A stretch of 20,376 nt of DNA from a virus: IMG/VR virus record IMGVR_UViG_3300021962_000824, positions 1 to 20,376 of that record; one strand, written 5' to 3'. This document shows, piece after piece, positions 1 through 6,642 of the stretch. Position 1 is the stretch's first letter. Every line of letters begins with the position of its first letter. A program made the translations under genes and the position numbers. The notes below the pieces were generated by a model, which saw nothing but the letters and a program-made list of their open reading frames with translations, was not told where the DNA came from and did not search any database.

Positions 1-1
1 T

Positions 2-616
2 AATGTGTATGCAAACTATATGAAACAAGTTTATGAGTATGAAACATTTTTAGGTAATAAGAATGTGCATATCTATGAGGACCAAGATCATTTTACAATT
101 AATGCAAATAAAAAAGTTACCATATATAGATGTGGTGCAGAAAATTTACCTTGGGAAGATATAAAAGATATTGATTGTGCATTTACAAGTCCACCATATT
201 TTTCTACTGAAGAATATAACAAAGGTGGCAAACACGAAGAAGATCAATCTTGGTTTAAATTTAATGAATATGAAAGTTGGAGAGATAATTTCTTTTTACC
301 TGTATCTCAAAAAAGTTTTGAAAGTTTATCTCCTACAGGACATTTGTTTGTTAACATTATGGATCCAACAGTTAAAGGTAAACGATATAAAAGTTGTGAT
401 GAATTAGTGGACAGTTTACAGACTTATTTTCAAGGACAGATTGGTATGAGAATTATGCAAAGACCAAAGTCTGATAAGTTATTTGAGAATGATGAGGCCA
501 AACAAGAATTTATGAATCGTATTTTTATAGAAAACATTTGGTGTTTCTGTAAAAAAGTTAATACACAAAGACTAGATTATTTTAGACACGCTAGAAAGGC
601 AACACTACCAATTTAA
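2..616 (+). CDS. DNA methyltransferase, C-terminal part (5' end outside window)
   Basis: C-terminal part of a probable DNA amino-methyltransferase (N6-adenine or N4-cytosine class) that would methylate phage or host DNA using S-adenosylmethionine. The reading frame is open to the left edge, so the GTG at 5 is probably internal rather than the true start. The visible signature is TSPPYF at residues 61-66 counted from that GTG. This is motif IV, the catalytic (D/N/S)PPY loop, and it follows a hydrophobic strand (IDCAF) as expected. The SAM-binding motif I (FxGxG) is not seen and would have to lie upstream of the window. About 140 residues follow the motif and end at TAA 614-616. In phages such enzymes usually protect DNA from restriction or act as orphan methylases. 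The class is fairly secure; the target base is unknown. Confidence 0.75.
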   Translation, partial: NVYANYMKQVYEYETFLGNKNVHIYEDQDHFTINANKKVTIYRCGAENLPWEDIKDIDCAFTSPPYFSTEEYNKGGKHEEDQSWFKFNEYESWRDNFFLPVSQKSFESLSPTGHLFVNIMDPTVKGKRYKSCDELVDSLQTYFQGQIGMRIMQRPKSDKLFENDEAKQEFMNRIFIENIWCFCKKVNTQRLDYFRHARKATLPI

Positions 617-626
617 ATAAATAATT

Positions 627-974
627 ATGTCAATGGCTATTTCAGAACATTCATATAACGATTTAAAAGAGTATTGGGACTTTCAACGCAAGTTGGAGTA
701 CAATAGAGAAATATTAAAAAGAAATATACAAGAATTTTCACCTATGAAAATAAATCCAGAGATGAGTCATTTCAATGAAGATCAAATATTTGATTTTATG
801 TGGGCAAGATTAGACCAAGATGATTATGAAGATCCACCTACTGAATGGACACCAAAGAATGAAGAATATAGATTATGGAACGAGTCTGATCCTTTAAAAC
901 AATTACAATTACCAAAACCTAAAGGCAGACCAGTGATTTTGAGGGCAAAAAAGAGTGCAAATAATAATTCATAA
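627..974 (+). CDS. Hypothetical phage protein, 115 aa
   Basis: I do not recognise this gene. It encodes a soluble, charged protein with a helical N-terminal half (a YWDFQRKLEYNREILKRN-type stretch), an acidic middle rich in D, E and P, and a basic tail ([14 protein letters not shown]) that could touch nucleic acid. It starts 10 nt after the methyltransferase stop. ATGs lie at 627 and 633 and neither has a clear Shine-Dalgarno, so either could be used. An AATAAATA sequence at 616-623 resembles a T4 late octamer and would place transcription start between the two ATGs. The 3' end overlaps a possible mini-ORF that starts at GTG 955. It carries no signal peptide, membrane segment or known motif. 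Confidence 0.65.
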   Translation: MSMAISEHSYNDLKEYWDFQRKLEYNREILKRNIQEFSPMKINPEMSHFNEDQIFDFMWARLDQDDYEDPPTEWTPKNEEYRLWNESDPLKQLQLPKPKGRPVILRAKKSANNNS

Positions 975-1092
975 AGGCAAAGAATATTTTACATATAATT
1001 TTCCAGAGTCAATGCTTGACGAAATAAGAAAAATATGTTATAATTTAGGTATTAAATATTATTGCATAAACTATAATAGGAGTGAACAATGA
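955..1092 (+). CDS. Possible 45-codon mini-ORF overlapping uvsX start
   Basis: This small open frame runs from GTG 955 to TGA 1090-1092. It overlaps the preceding gene by 20 nt and the uvsX ATG in an ATGA junction, an arrangement typical of translationally coupled phage genes. The predicted peptide has a plausible composition, with a short strand ([14 protein letters not shown]), a helix ([16 protein letters not shown]) and a final strand (IKYYCINY). GAGGG at about 941-945 is a weak ribosome-binding site. Against it: the start is GTG, and the uvsX promoter (-35 at 1016, -10 at 1039) lies inside the frame, so uvsX-directed transcripts would not carry the whole ORF. I do not recognise the product. 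Confidence 0.4.
   Translation: MQIIIHKGKEYFTYNFPESMLDEIRKICYNLGIKYYCINYNRSEQ
1016..1044 (+). promoter_or_regulatory. Sigma-70 type promoter with extended -10, for uvsX
   Basis: The -35 TTGACG (1016-1021) and -10 TATAAT (1039-1044) are separated by exactly 17 nt. The -10 is preceded by TGT (1036-1038), which gives an extended TGnTATAAT. Transcription should start near 1051, leaving a leader of about 38 nt with AGGAG (1078-1082) before the uvsX ATG at 1089. ATTTTAC (986-992) begins 30 nt before the -35, the same position as in the promoter at 5372-5400. Such a strong host-type promoter fits early expression by unmodified host RNA polymerase. Confidence 0.8.
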
Positions 1093-2108
1093 GTGATTTT
1101 TTAAAAGATATAATAAAAGAAACAGGTAATGAATATGCTGGTATCGTAAGTGATGGACTTGAAACAGGTGATGTAGATAGTTTTATAGATACAGGTTCAT
1201 ATTCGTTAAATGCCTTACTATCAGGTTCTATCTTTGGTGGTTTACCAGCAAATAAAATAACAGCAATCGCAGGTGAGGCCGCAACAGGTAAGACGTTCTT
1301 TGCTCTAGGTATTGTAAAATACTTTTTAGATAAAAACAAAGACGCAGGCGTAATCTATTTCGAATCAGAAAGTGCAATTACAAAAGATTTAGTTGAAAAT
1401 CGTGGTATTGATTCTAAACGAATGGTCGTAGTACCAGTTGCCACAGTACAAGAATTTAGACATCAATCTATTAAAGTGGTTGACAAATACTTAGAACAAC
1501 CAGAAGATAAAAGAAAACCTTTGTTGTTTGTATTAGACAGTTTAGGTATGTTATCTACTACAAAAGAAATGGAAGATACTGCCGAAGGTAAAGAAACAAG
1601 AGATATGACAAGATCACAAATTGTCAAAGGTGCATTTAGAGTATTAACATTGAAACTAGGTAAAGCAGGAATACCAATGATTATGACCAATCATACATAT
1701 GACGTAATTGGCTCTATGTATCCACAAAAAGAAATGGGTGGTGGTTCTGGTTTAAAGTATGCCGCAAGTAATATCGTGTATCTATCTAAAAGAAAAGAAA
1801 AAGATGGTACGGAAGTAATTGGCAACATTATTCATTGTAAAAACTATAAATCTAGGTTGACTAAAGAAAATGCTCAAATAGATGTACGACTAACTTATAA
1901 ACACGGATTAGACAGATACTATGGTCTAATTGACTTAGCACTTAAACATAATATATTTAAAAATGTTTCAACAAGAATAGAACTACCAGACGGAACAAAA
2001 CAGTATGCAAAAACTATCAATTCTGAACCTGATAAATTCTTTACTAAAGATATTCTCAATCAAATTGACGAAGCTGCCAAAAAAGAATTCCTTTATGGAC
2101 AAGAATAA
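1089..2108 (+). CDS. uvsX: UvsX-like RecA-family recombinase
   Basis: Phage recombinase of the RecA/UvsX family. It forms ATP-dependent filaments on single-stranded DNA and drives strand invasion for recombination-dependent replication and repair. Walker A GEAATGKT is at residues 62-69, an acidic FESES segment at 91-95 (catalytic glutamate region), Walker B LLFVLDS at 145-151, and the glycine-rich [10 protein letters not shown] at 217-226 matches the DNA-binding L2 loop. At 339 residues it is somewhat shorter than T4 UvsX (about 390). A good ribosome-binding site, AGGAG, lies about 6 nt before the ATG. The next gene starts inside its 3' end. Its position directly before a helicase region repeats the T4 order uvsX-40-41. 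The family is very secure. Confidence 0.95.
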   Translation: MSDFLKDIIKETGNEYAGIVSDGLETGDVDSFIDTGSYSLNALLSGSIFGGLPANKITAIAGEAATGKTFFALGIVKYFLDKNKDAGVIYFESESAITKDLVENRGIDSKRMVVVPVATVQEFRHQSIKVVDKYLEQPEDKRKPLLFVLDSLGMLSTTKEMEDTAEGKETRDMTRSQIVKGAFRVLTLKLGKAGIPMIMTNHTYDVIGSMYPQKEMGGGSGLKYAASNIVYLSKRKEKDGTEVIGNIIHCKNYKSRLTKENAQIDVRLTYKHGLDRYYGLIDLALKHNIFKNVSTRIELPDGTKQYAKTINSEPDKFFTKDILNQIDEAAKKEFLYGQE

Positions 2109-2394
2109 CTATGTATTTGTCCAAAAAGATACAGATGATTTTTCCTGTATCAAAATTATCGAAGGTGAATATAAAGATATTATTTACACCTACGGTCAAG
2201 TTAAATTTGCAAGTGAAGAAAACGAACAAGGAAGATTACCATTAAAATTTACTTATGACATACAACGCAATCCTAACAATAAAGATACTGAAAGTATTGA
2301 GTTTAGAAATATGATTGGTGATATTTTAATAGAAGTAATGGAAAAACAACTTGAACAAGGCAAATTTAACATCAATGAACAACGACAGATTTGA
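2095..2394 (+). CDS. Small hypothetical protein in the T4 gene 40 position
   Basis: A protein of about 99 residues lying between uvsX and the gp41-like helicase, where T4 has gene 40. I chose the ATG at 2095 ([10 protein letters not shown]): it overlaps uvsX by 14 nt, and residues upstream of it in this frame look like a shadow of the uvsX coding sequence. The product reads as alternating strands ([28 protein letters not shown]) followed by an amphipathic helix ([20 protein letters not shown]). This could be a small beta-barrel or barrel-helix fold. I see no convincing residue match to T4 gp40, so the relation is positional only. It overlaps the helicase start by 20 nt, which suggests translational coupling. 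Function unknown. Confidence 0.75.
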   Translation: MDKNNYVFVQKDTDDFSCIKIIEGEYKDIIYTYGQVKFASEENEQGRLPLKFTYDIQRNPNNKDTESIEFRNMIGDILIEVMEKQLEQGKFNINEQRQI

Positions 2395-3778
2395 AAATAC
2401 CATATTAAGTAATCTTATTCATAATGAAGATTATACACGAAAAGTCTTACCTTTTTTAAAAGAAGAATATTTTAAAATACGAGAAGAAGTTATTATCTTT
2501 AATGTGATAAATGACTTTGTAATTAAATATAATAATCTTCCATCTAAAGAAGCCATTATCATTGAGTTGTCAAACAAAAAAGGTTTGACCGAAGATGAAT
2601 TTAAAATATCTAAAACATTATTAAACAATTTAAACAAAAGTGATGTTGAGTATCAATGGTTGTTAGATACAACTGAAAAATTTTGCAAAGATCGTGCAGT
2701 ACATAATGCTGTGTTATCTGGTATTCAAATCCTAGATGGTAAAGATAAGAAACATACAGCAGAAGCCATACCAGGCATTTTATCTGAAGCTCTTGCAGTT
2801 TCATTTGATACAAATATCGGACACGATTATTTAAATCAAACCGATGAACGATTTGATTATTACCATAGAACCGAAGAACGATTAAAGTTTGATTTATCTT
2901 ATTTTAATCGTATAACTAAAGGCGGTCTACCTCCTAAAACTTTAAATGTAGCACTTGCTGGTACTGGTGTTGGTAAATCTTTGTTTATGTGCCACGTAGC
3001 TGCGTCTATGATAAGTCAAGGTAAGAATGTATTGTATATCACTTTAGAAATGGCCGAAGAACGAATTGCTGAACGTATAGACGCAAATCTTTTAGATGTA
3101 ACCATAGATCAACTCTATACAATGCCAAAAGATATTTATGAAAATAAAATTAAACGATTACAAAGTAAAGTAAATGGCCAACTTATTATTAAAGAATATC
3201 CTACTGCTTCTGCTCACACAGGACACTTTAAAGGTTTATTAGATGAACTTTCTTTAAAGAAATCATTTAAACCAGATATAATGTTTATAGACTATTTAAA
3301 TATTTGTTCAAGTAGTCGTTTTAAAGGTGGCAATATATCATCTTATTTCTATATCAAAGCCATCGCTGAAGAACTACGAGGTCTTGCAGTACAATATGAT
3401 TTACCAATTATATCTGCTACACAAACAACTAGAAGTGGATTTATGTCCAGTGATATTGGTTTAGAAGATACTTCAGAATCATTTGGTCTTCCAGCAACTG
3501 CTGACTTTATGTTTGCCATTATTTCTAATGATGAGTTAGAACAACTTGGTCAATTAAAAATTAAACAGTTAAAAAATAGGTATAATGATCCTGCAGTTAA
3601 TCGTGCCTTTATCGTAGGTGTAGATAGAAGTAAAATGAGATTATTTGATGTAGAACAATCGGCACAACAAATTGTAGATAGTAACCAAGAAAGTCCTGAA
3701 TTAGTAGAACAAGAGTCAGGCCCTCAAGCACCTGCACCTGAGGACGCATATAACAAATTTTCTGATTTTAAAATATAA
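2375..3778 (+). CDS. 41: gp41-like replicative DNA helicase (DnaB family)
   Basis: Hexameric DnaB-family helicase that would unwind the phage replication fork and work with a primase. From the ATG at 2375 (MNNDRFENT) it is 467 residues, close to T4 gp41 (475). The frame also permits a TTG at 2351, but that lacks a ribosome-binding site, and a DnaB-type helicase would be expected to begin at the ATG. The N-terminal 140 residues resemble the DnaB helical domain. The RecA-like core has Walker A AGTGVGKS at 195-202, catalytic glutamate in ITLEM near 225, Walker B IMFIDYL at 302-308, and an ISATQTTRSG segment near 346-355 (motif H3-like). A C-terminal tail rich in Q, E and P could be a partner-binding segment. 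The stop overlaps the next ATG (TAATG). Confidence 0.92.
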   Translation: MNNDRFENTILSNLIHNEDYTRKVLPFLKEEYFKIREEVIIFNVINDFVIKYNNLPSKEAIIIELSNKKGLTEDEFKISKTLLNNLNKSDVEYQWLLDTTEKFCKDRAVHNAVLSGIQILDGKDKKHTAEAIPGILSEALAVSFDTNIGHDYLNQTDERFDYYHRTEERLKFDLSYFNRITKGGLPPKTLNVALAGTGVGKSLFMCHVAASMISQGKNVLYITLEMAEERIAERIDANLLDVTIDQLYTMPKDIYENKIKRLQSKVNGQLIIKEYPTASAHTGHFKGLLDELSLKKSFKPDIMFIDYLNICSSSRFKGGNISSYFYIKAIAEELRGLAVQYDLPIISATQTTRSGFMSSDIGLEDTSESFGLPATADFMFAIISNDELEQLGQLKIKQLKNRYNDPAVNRAFIVGVDRSKMRLFDVEQSAQQIVDSNQESPELVEQESGPQAPAPEDAYNKFSDFKI

Positions 3779-4086
3779 TGAATAGAAAAAAAGAAAAACG
3801 ATACGGTCAATCTAAACTGGCACGAATGGCAAACAAAAAAGTTGATCCTAGAACTATGCCTAAAATTTATTATAAAACAGAAATGATAATGAATGATGGA
3901 CAGTTAGTTTGGAGAGCAGTAGAACGCCCAAGTGGTATAGTCATTTATGAGTCTTTCTTTGAAGAAGATGTTAAGAAAGTCGTTAAGTTTCAAAATAAAC
4001 ATAAGACATTTGGTATCTTTGGTTTCCCTAATTGGTTTGATTGTAGAACGGAATCAGAAATCAGACAGGCAAATAAGTCAAAATAA
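3778..4086 (+). CDS. Hypothetical protein, 102 aa, helicase operon
   Basis: A small basic protein coupled to the helicase gene by a TAATG overlap, so it is very likely co-expressed with replication genes. The N-terminus is strongly cationic (MNRKKEKRYGQSKLARMANKK). It is followed by what looks like a strand-rich core (MIMNDGQLVWRAVERPSG, IVIYESFFEEDVKKVVKF) and a short aromatic segment (FGIFGFPNWFDC). Basic N-terminus plus small beta core suggests a nucleic-acid-binding accessory protein, but I cannot assign a family. It is the last gene before a 18-nt gap carrying a late-promoter-like octamer, so it probably ends the replication operon. Confidence 0.75.
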   Translation: MNRKKEKRYGQSKLARMANKKVDPRTMPKIYYKTEMIMNDGQLVWRAVERPSGIVIYESFFEEDVKKVVKFQNKHKTFGIFGFPNWFDCRTESEIRQANKSK

Positions 4087-4091
4087 TCATA

Positions 4092-4099
4092 CATAAATA
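4092..4099 (+). promoter_or_regulatory. Possible T4-type late promoter octamer (CATAAATA)
   Basis: CATAAATA matches the T4 late -10 consensus TATAAATA at 7 of 8 positions and lies in the short gap before the ATG at 4105. T4 late transcription starts about 6 nt after the octamer, so the first transcribed base would be at or next to the start codon. No Shine-Dalgarno is visible, which would fit a leaderless late mRNA. The octamer is short and AT-rich, so a chance match is possible. Confidence 0.45.
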
Positions 4100-4104
4100 T
4101 ATGT

Positions 4105-5316
4105 ATGGCAGATAAAACAGCATTACAAGAATCATCTCAAGCATTATTTTCATCTATAGCAGACTTTATAGGTGCGGCTGATGTTGATAAAAAATTTGAT
4201 TTAAAAAAATATCCAACATTTGCAGATTTTAAAAGAGATTATAAAAAAGTTATAGAAGAAGCTCATACTAGAGTGGATACACCAGGTGTATCGTTAAATG
4301 ATGTAATAAAATTTTTAGATACTAATAATGATTGGTATGTTTCATCTAATATAATTGCTGTTCAACTTATTAAACAAATTACAAGTATAGATCCAGACTA
4401 CAAAATTAAAAGTAAAGGTTATCAAAATTTATTTTATTTAAGAGGTGATAATGCTGTAATGGGAACTATTCAAAAATTGTTTACTATTGCTAACAAAGCA
4501 CCTATTACAGTTAAAAATCAAGCTGCATTTGGTAATATTAATAAATGGAATCCTGCAGATATTTACCTTGCAAGTAAAAAGGCAAAAGATGTTTTAGCTG
4601 CAACTTTAAAGAACGCAAAACCTAAATCATATACTTTTTCAGATTTAAACATAGTAACAAGTGATTTAATAGATAGTGGAGATTTATTACCTCTATCTTT
4701 AAAGAAAACAACTAAAAGTGCTGTACTTCAAAAAGTTAATTTCAATAGAAAAACAGAAATAGAATATTTAAAAAAGATTTCTTTTAAAAAGACAACTGAT
4801 TGGCAACCATATAAAAGAGTTGCATTTGGTAAAAAAACAGAAACAAGAGATATGAGAATTATGTTAAACACTGGAGGTGATATAAAGTTAAGACACGATC
4901 CTAGTGCTAAAAGATTTGTTGCAGAATTTATAGGAGGCGGTGCAGAAGCAAGAGGAGGTTCTATTGGTTCAATGAAAGTATTTACTGAACTTCTAGCTTT
5001 TGTAGATAAACAAACAGCACAAAAAGTTTTAAAAGAATATATTGACGGAGAAAAACAATACTTTAAAGAAATAGAACCTTATATTAAACAAAGAGATAAA
5101 ATGAATAAACAAAATCCTAATCTATTTGATTTTAAAAGAGGAGAAGTAAGTGCTATTAATATTATCAATAGAATAATGCCTATTTTAAAAAAATGGTTTG
5201 ATAGAAAAGACAAAAAAAGTCAACAAGAAATTAATAATTTTATCCATATTATGTTTGAATATGTTACTTCTCGTACCCCACTTTCAGGTAAATTTGTTAT
5301 TGCAAAAGGTAATTAA
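4105..5316 (+). CDS. Large phage protein of unknown function, 403 aa
   Basis: I cannot assign a family. The product is soluble, lysine-rich and without signal peptide or membrane segments. An N-terminal helical part (about 1-60) is followed by a mixed central region, with a strand-rich section near 240-290 (FGKKTETRDMRIMLNTGGD, LRHDPSAKRFVAEFIGGGAEARGGS) that contains glycine-rich turns. The C-terminal 110 residues are helical and end in YVTSRTPLSGKFVIAKGN. There is no capsid-targeting-like motif at its start, unlike the genes downstream. The ATG at 4105 is the first usable start; the next in-frame Met is about 118 codons in. It sits between the replication operon and the structural cluster and has its own late-like octamer, so a late role (virion or DNA-packaging accessory) is a guess from position. 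Confidence 0.8.
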   Translation: MADKTALQESSQALFSSIADFIGAADVDKKFDLKKYPTFADFKRDYKKVIEEAHTRVDTPGVSLNDVIKFLDTNNDWYVSSNIIAVQLIKQITSIDPDYKIKSKGYQNLFYLRGDNAVMGTIQKLFTIANKAPITVKNQAAFGNINKWNPADIYLASKKAKDVLAATLKNAKPKSYTFSDLNIVTSDLIDSGDLLPLSLKKTTKSAVLQKVNFNRKTEIEYLKKISFKKTTDWQPYKRVAFGKKTETRDMRIMLNTGGDIKLRHDPSAKRFVAEFIGGGAEARGGSIGSMKVFTELLAFVDKQTAQKVLKEYIDGEKQYFKEIEPYIKQRDKMNKQNPNLFDFKRGEVSAINIINRIMPILKKWFDRKDKKSQQEINNFIHIMFEYVTSRTPLSGKFVIAKGN

Positions 5317-5317
5317 T

Positions 5318-5325
5318 TATAAATA
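5318..5325 (+). promoter_or_regulatory. T4-type late promoter (TATAAATA)
   Basis: An exact TATAAATA octamer starts 1 nt after the preceding stop codon and about 94 nt before the next ATG at 5419. In T4 this sequence alone, read by gp55 with the gp33/gp45 coactivators, defines a late promoter. The late-type genes that follow support the call. A strong sigma-70 promoter lies downstream in the same gap, so this gene cluster may be transcribed in two phases. Confidence 0.65.
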
Positions 5326-5340
5326 GTATCGTAAGTTGTT

Positions 5341-5373
5341 GATTTTACTTATGGATTTGAGTGGATTTTACTT
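5341..5373 (+). repeat. 10-bp direct repeat GATTTTACTT upstream of a promoter
   Basis: GATTTTACTT occurs at 5341-5350 and again at 5364-5373, 23 bp start to start, a little over two helical turns. The second copy runs into the TTGACA -35 box (5372-5377). The layout is that of a tandem operator or activator site. A related ATTTTAC element sits at the same distance from the -35 of the uvsX promoter. Confidence 0.5.
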
Positions 5374-5400
5374 GACAATGTGTGCGATATATGATATAAT
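5372..5400 (+). promoter_or_regulatory. Consensus sigma-70 promoter with extended -10
   Basis: TTGACA (5372-5377), a 17-nt spacer and TATAAT (5395-5400), with TGA directly before the -10, make a full-consensus extended -10 promoter. The start should fall near 5407, about 12 nt before the ATG at 5419, with GGGAG at 5410-5414 as ribosome-binding site on a very short leader. It would drive the following cluster with host polymerase early in infection, alongside the late octamer at 5318. Confidence 0.85.
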
Positions 5401-5418
5401 GGATATAGTGGGAGATAA

Positions 5419-6642
5419 ATGTATAGTTTTAAACAGTTTTTTATTGAAGCTAGGAATACACACCTAGAACATTTAGAGGACGAAATCATTAATAACGGTT
5501 ACGAAGGTGGCCTAAACGCAGTAGAATTTCTTAAATCATTAAGAAATATGCTGTCTGGCTCATCACGTTCTAAAGTTAATGTTTCTGTCAAATGGGATGG
5601 TGCACCAGCAGTAATCTGTGGTATTAATCCTGAGAACGGCAAATTTTTTGTTGGTTCTAAATCCGTATTTAACGTAACTCCCAAAATCAATTACACACAA
5701 TCAGATATAAGACGTAACCACGATGGTGGTCTTGCGGATAAACTATCCGTATGTCTAAAAGAATTACCAAAACTTAATATACAAGGTATTGTACAAGGCG
5801 ACTTGTTATTTACTCCAGGTGATATTAAGTCGGTAACTATACGAGGTGAAAATGCTATTGCATTTACTCCTAATACAATAACTTACGCAGTCCCAGAAAA
5901 TACTGAACTTGCAAAAAGAATACAACGAGCAAAATTAGGCATTATCTTCCACACAACTTACACAGGTAAAAAAATGTCTGATCTTAAAGCAAGTTTTGGC
6001 GTCAATGTAAATCGTTTTACAAAGACGCCATCAGTATTTTTTGATGACGCAAGTTACAAAGACGCTTCAGGAGTAGCAACGTTTTCATCAGCAGAAAGTG
6101 ACCAATATGATTCATTATTAAGAATGGCATTAGGATCTATATCTAAAGGTAAAAGAATTTTAAATTTACTACAAAGACAAACTAATTTATTATCCGTAGG
6201 TGCAAGATTAAAAATATTCTTTAATGATTATATTAGAAAAGGCCAAGAGATATCTAATGTTAACAAATTATTAAATGATTTTAAAAAGTATTATGCTTCA
6301 GTTTTAGATGATGAAATGTCTAGTAAAAAAACTGATAGTGCAAAAAGAAAATACGAACAAATAAGAAACGAAGGATTAAGATTTATAGATTCTTATTCAG
6401 ATGAAATATATTTTGCAATTGCAAGTTATGTTACATTACAAAGAGTTAAAAACTTTTTAGTAAACAAAATGAATCAAATTAAATCAATAGGAACTTTTTT
6501 ACAAAAAGATAATGGATTTGAAGTAACAAATCCAGAAGGTTATGTTGCTGTAGATAGAATGGGCAACGCAGTTAAATTAGTAGATAGATTAGAGTTTAGT
6601 ACCGCAAACTTTACTTTAGCAAAAAATTGGATTAAAGGATAA
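5419..6642 (+). CDS. Ligase/nucleotidyltransferase-fold-like protein with capsid-targeting-like N-terminus
   Basis: A 407-residue protein with signs of the covalent nucleotidyltransferase (DNA/RNA ligase and capping enzyme) superfamily. KWDG at 58-61 resembles motif I (KxDG, with K58 as the nucleotide-accepting lysine). GDLLF at 127-131 resembles motif III, EGYVAV at 373-378 resembles motif IV, and VKLVDR at 385-390 resembles motif V. The gap between the third and fourth matches is long (about 240 residues) and helical, so if the fold is right it carries a large insertion. The N-terminus MYSFKQFFIE-A matches the pattern of T4 internal-protein targeting sequences, with cleavage expected after E10. 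The ATG at 5419 has GGGAG just upstream. An inactive ligase-like virion protein is equally possible, because motif matches are partial. Confidence 0.6.
   Translation: MYSFKQFFIEARNTHLEHLEDEIINNGYEGGLNAVEFLKSLRNMLSGSSRSKVNVSVKWDGAPAVICGINPENGKFFVGSKSVFNVTPKINYTQSDIRRNHDGGLADKLSVCLKELPKLNIQGIVQGDLLFTPGDIKSVTIRGENAIAFTPNTITYAVPENTELAKRIQRAKLGIIFHTTYTGKKMSDLKASFGVNVNRFTKTPSVFFDDASYKDASGVATFSSAESDQYDSLLRMALGSISKGKRILNLLQRQTNLLSVGARLKIFFNDYIRKGQEISNVNKLLNDFKKYYASVLDDEMSSKKTDSAKRKYEQIRNEGLRFIDSYSDEIYFAIASYVTLQRVKNFLVNKMNQIKSIGTFLQKDNGFEVTNPEGYVAVDRMGNAVKLVDRLEFSTANFTLAKNWIKG

Noticed and set aside
171-407. Open frame inside the methyltransferase gene
   Set aside because: Out-of-frame shadow of a gene with a clear SPPY motif; its predicted protein is a low-complexity hydrophobic/asparagine-rich string with no ribosome-binding site.
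2005-2094. Upstream extension of the gp40-position gene to ATG 2005
   Set aside because: The extra 30 residues overlap uvsX coding sequence by about 100 nt and look like a frame-shifted copy of it; the ATG at 2095 gives the short overlap usual in this genome.
2351-2374. TTG start for the gp41-like helicase
   Set aside because: No ribosome-binding site before it, and an ATG eight codons later begins a normal DnaB-type N-terminus.
5205-5220. Run of seven A in the 403-residue gene as a programmed frameshift site
   Set aside because: Such runs are common at this base composition, and no long alternative frame continues from it.
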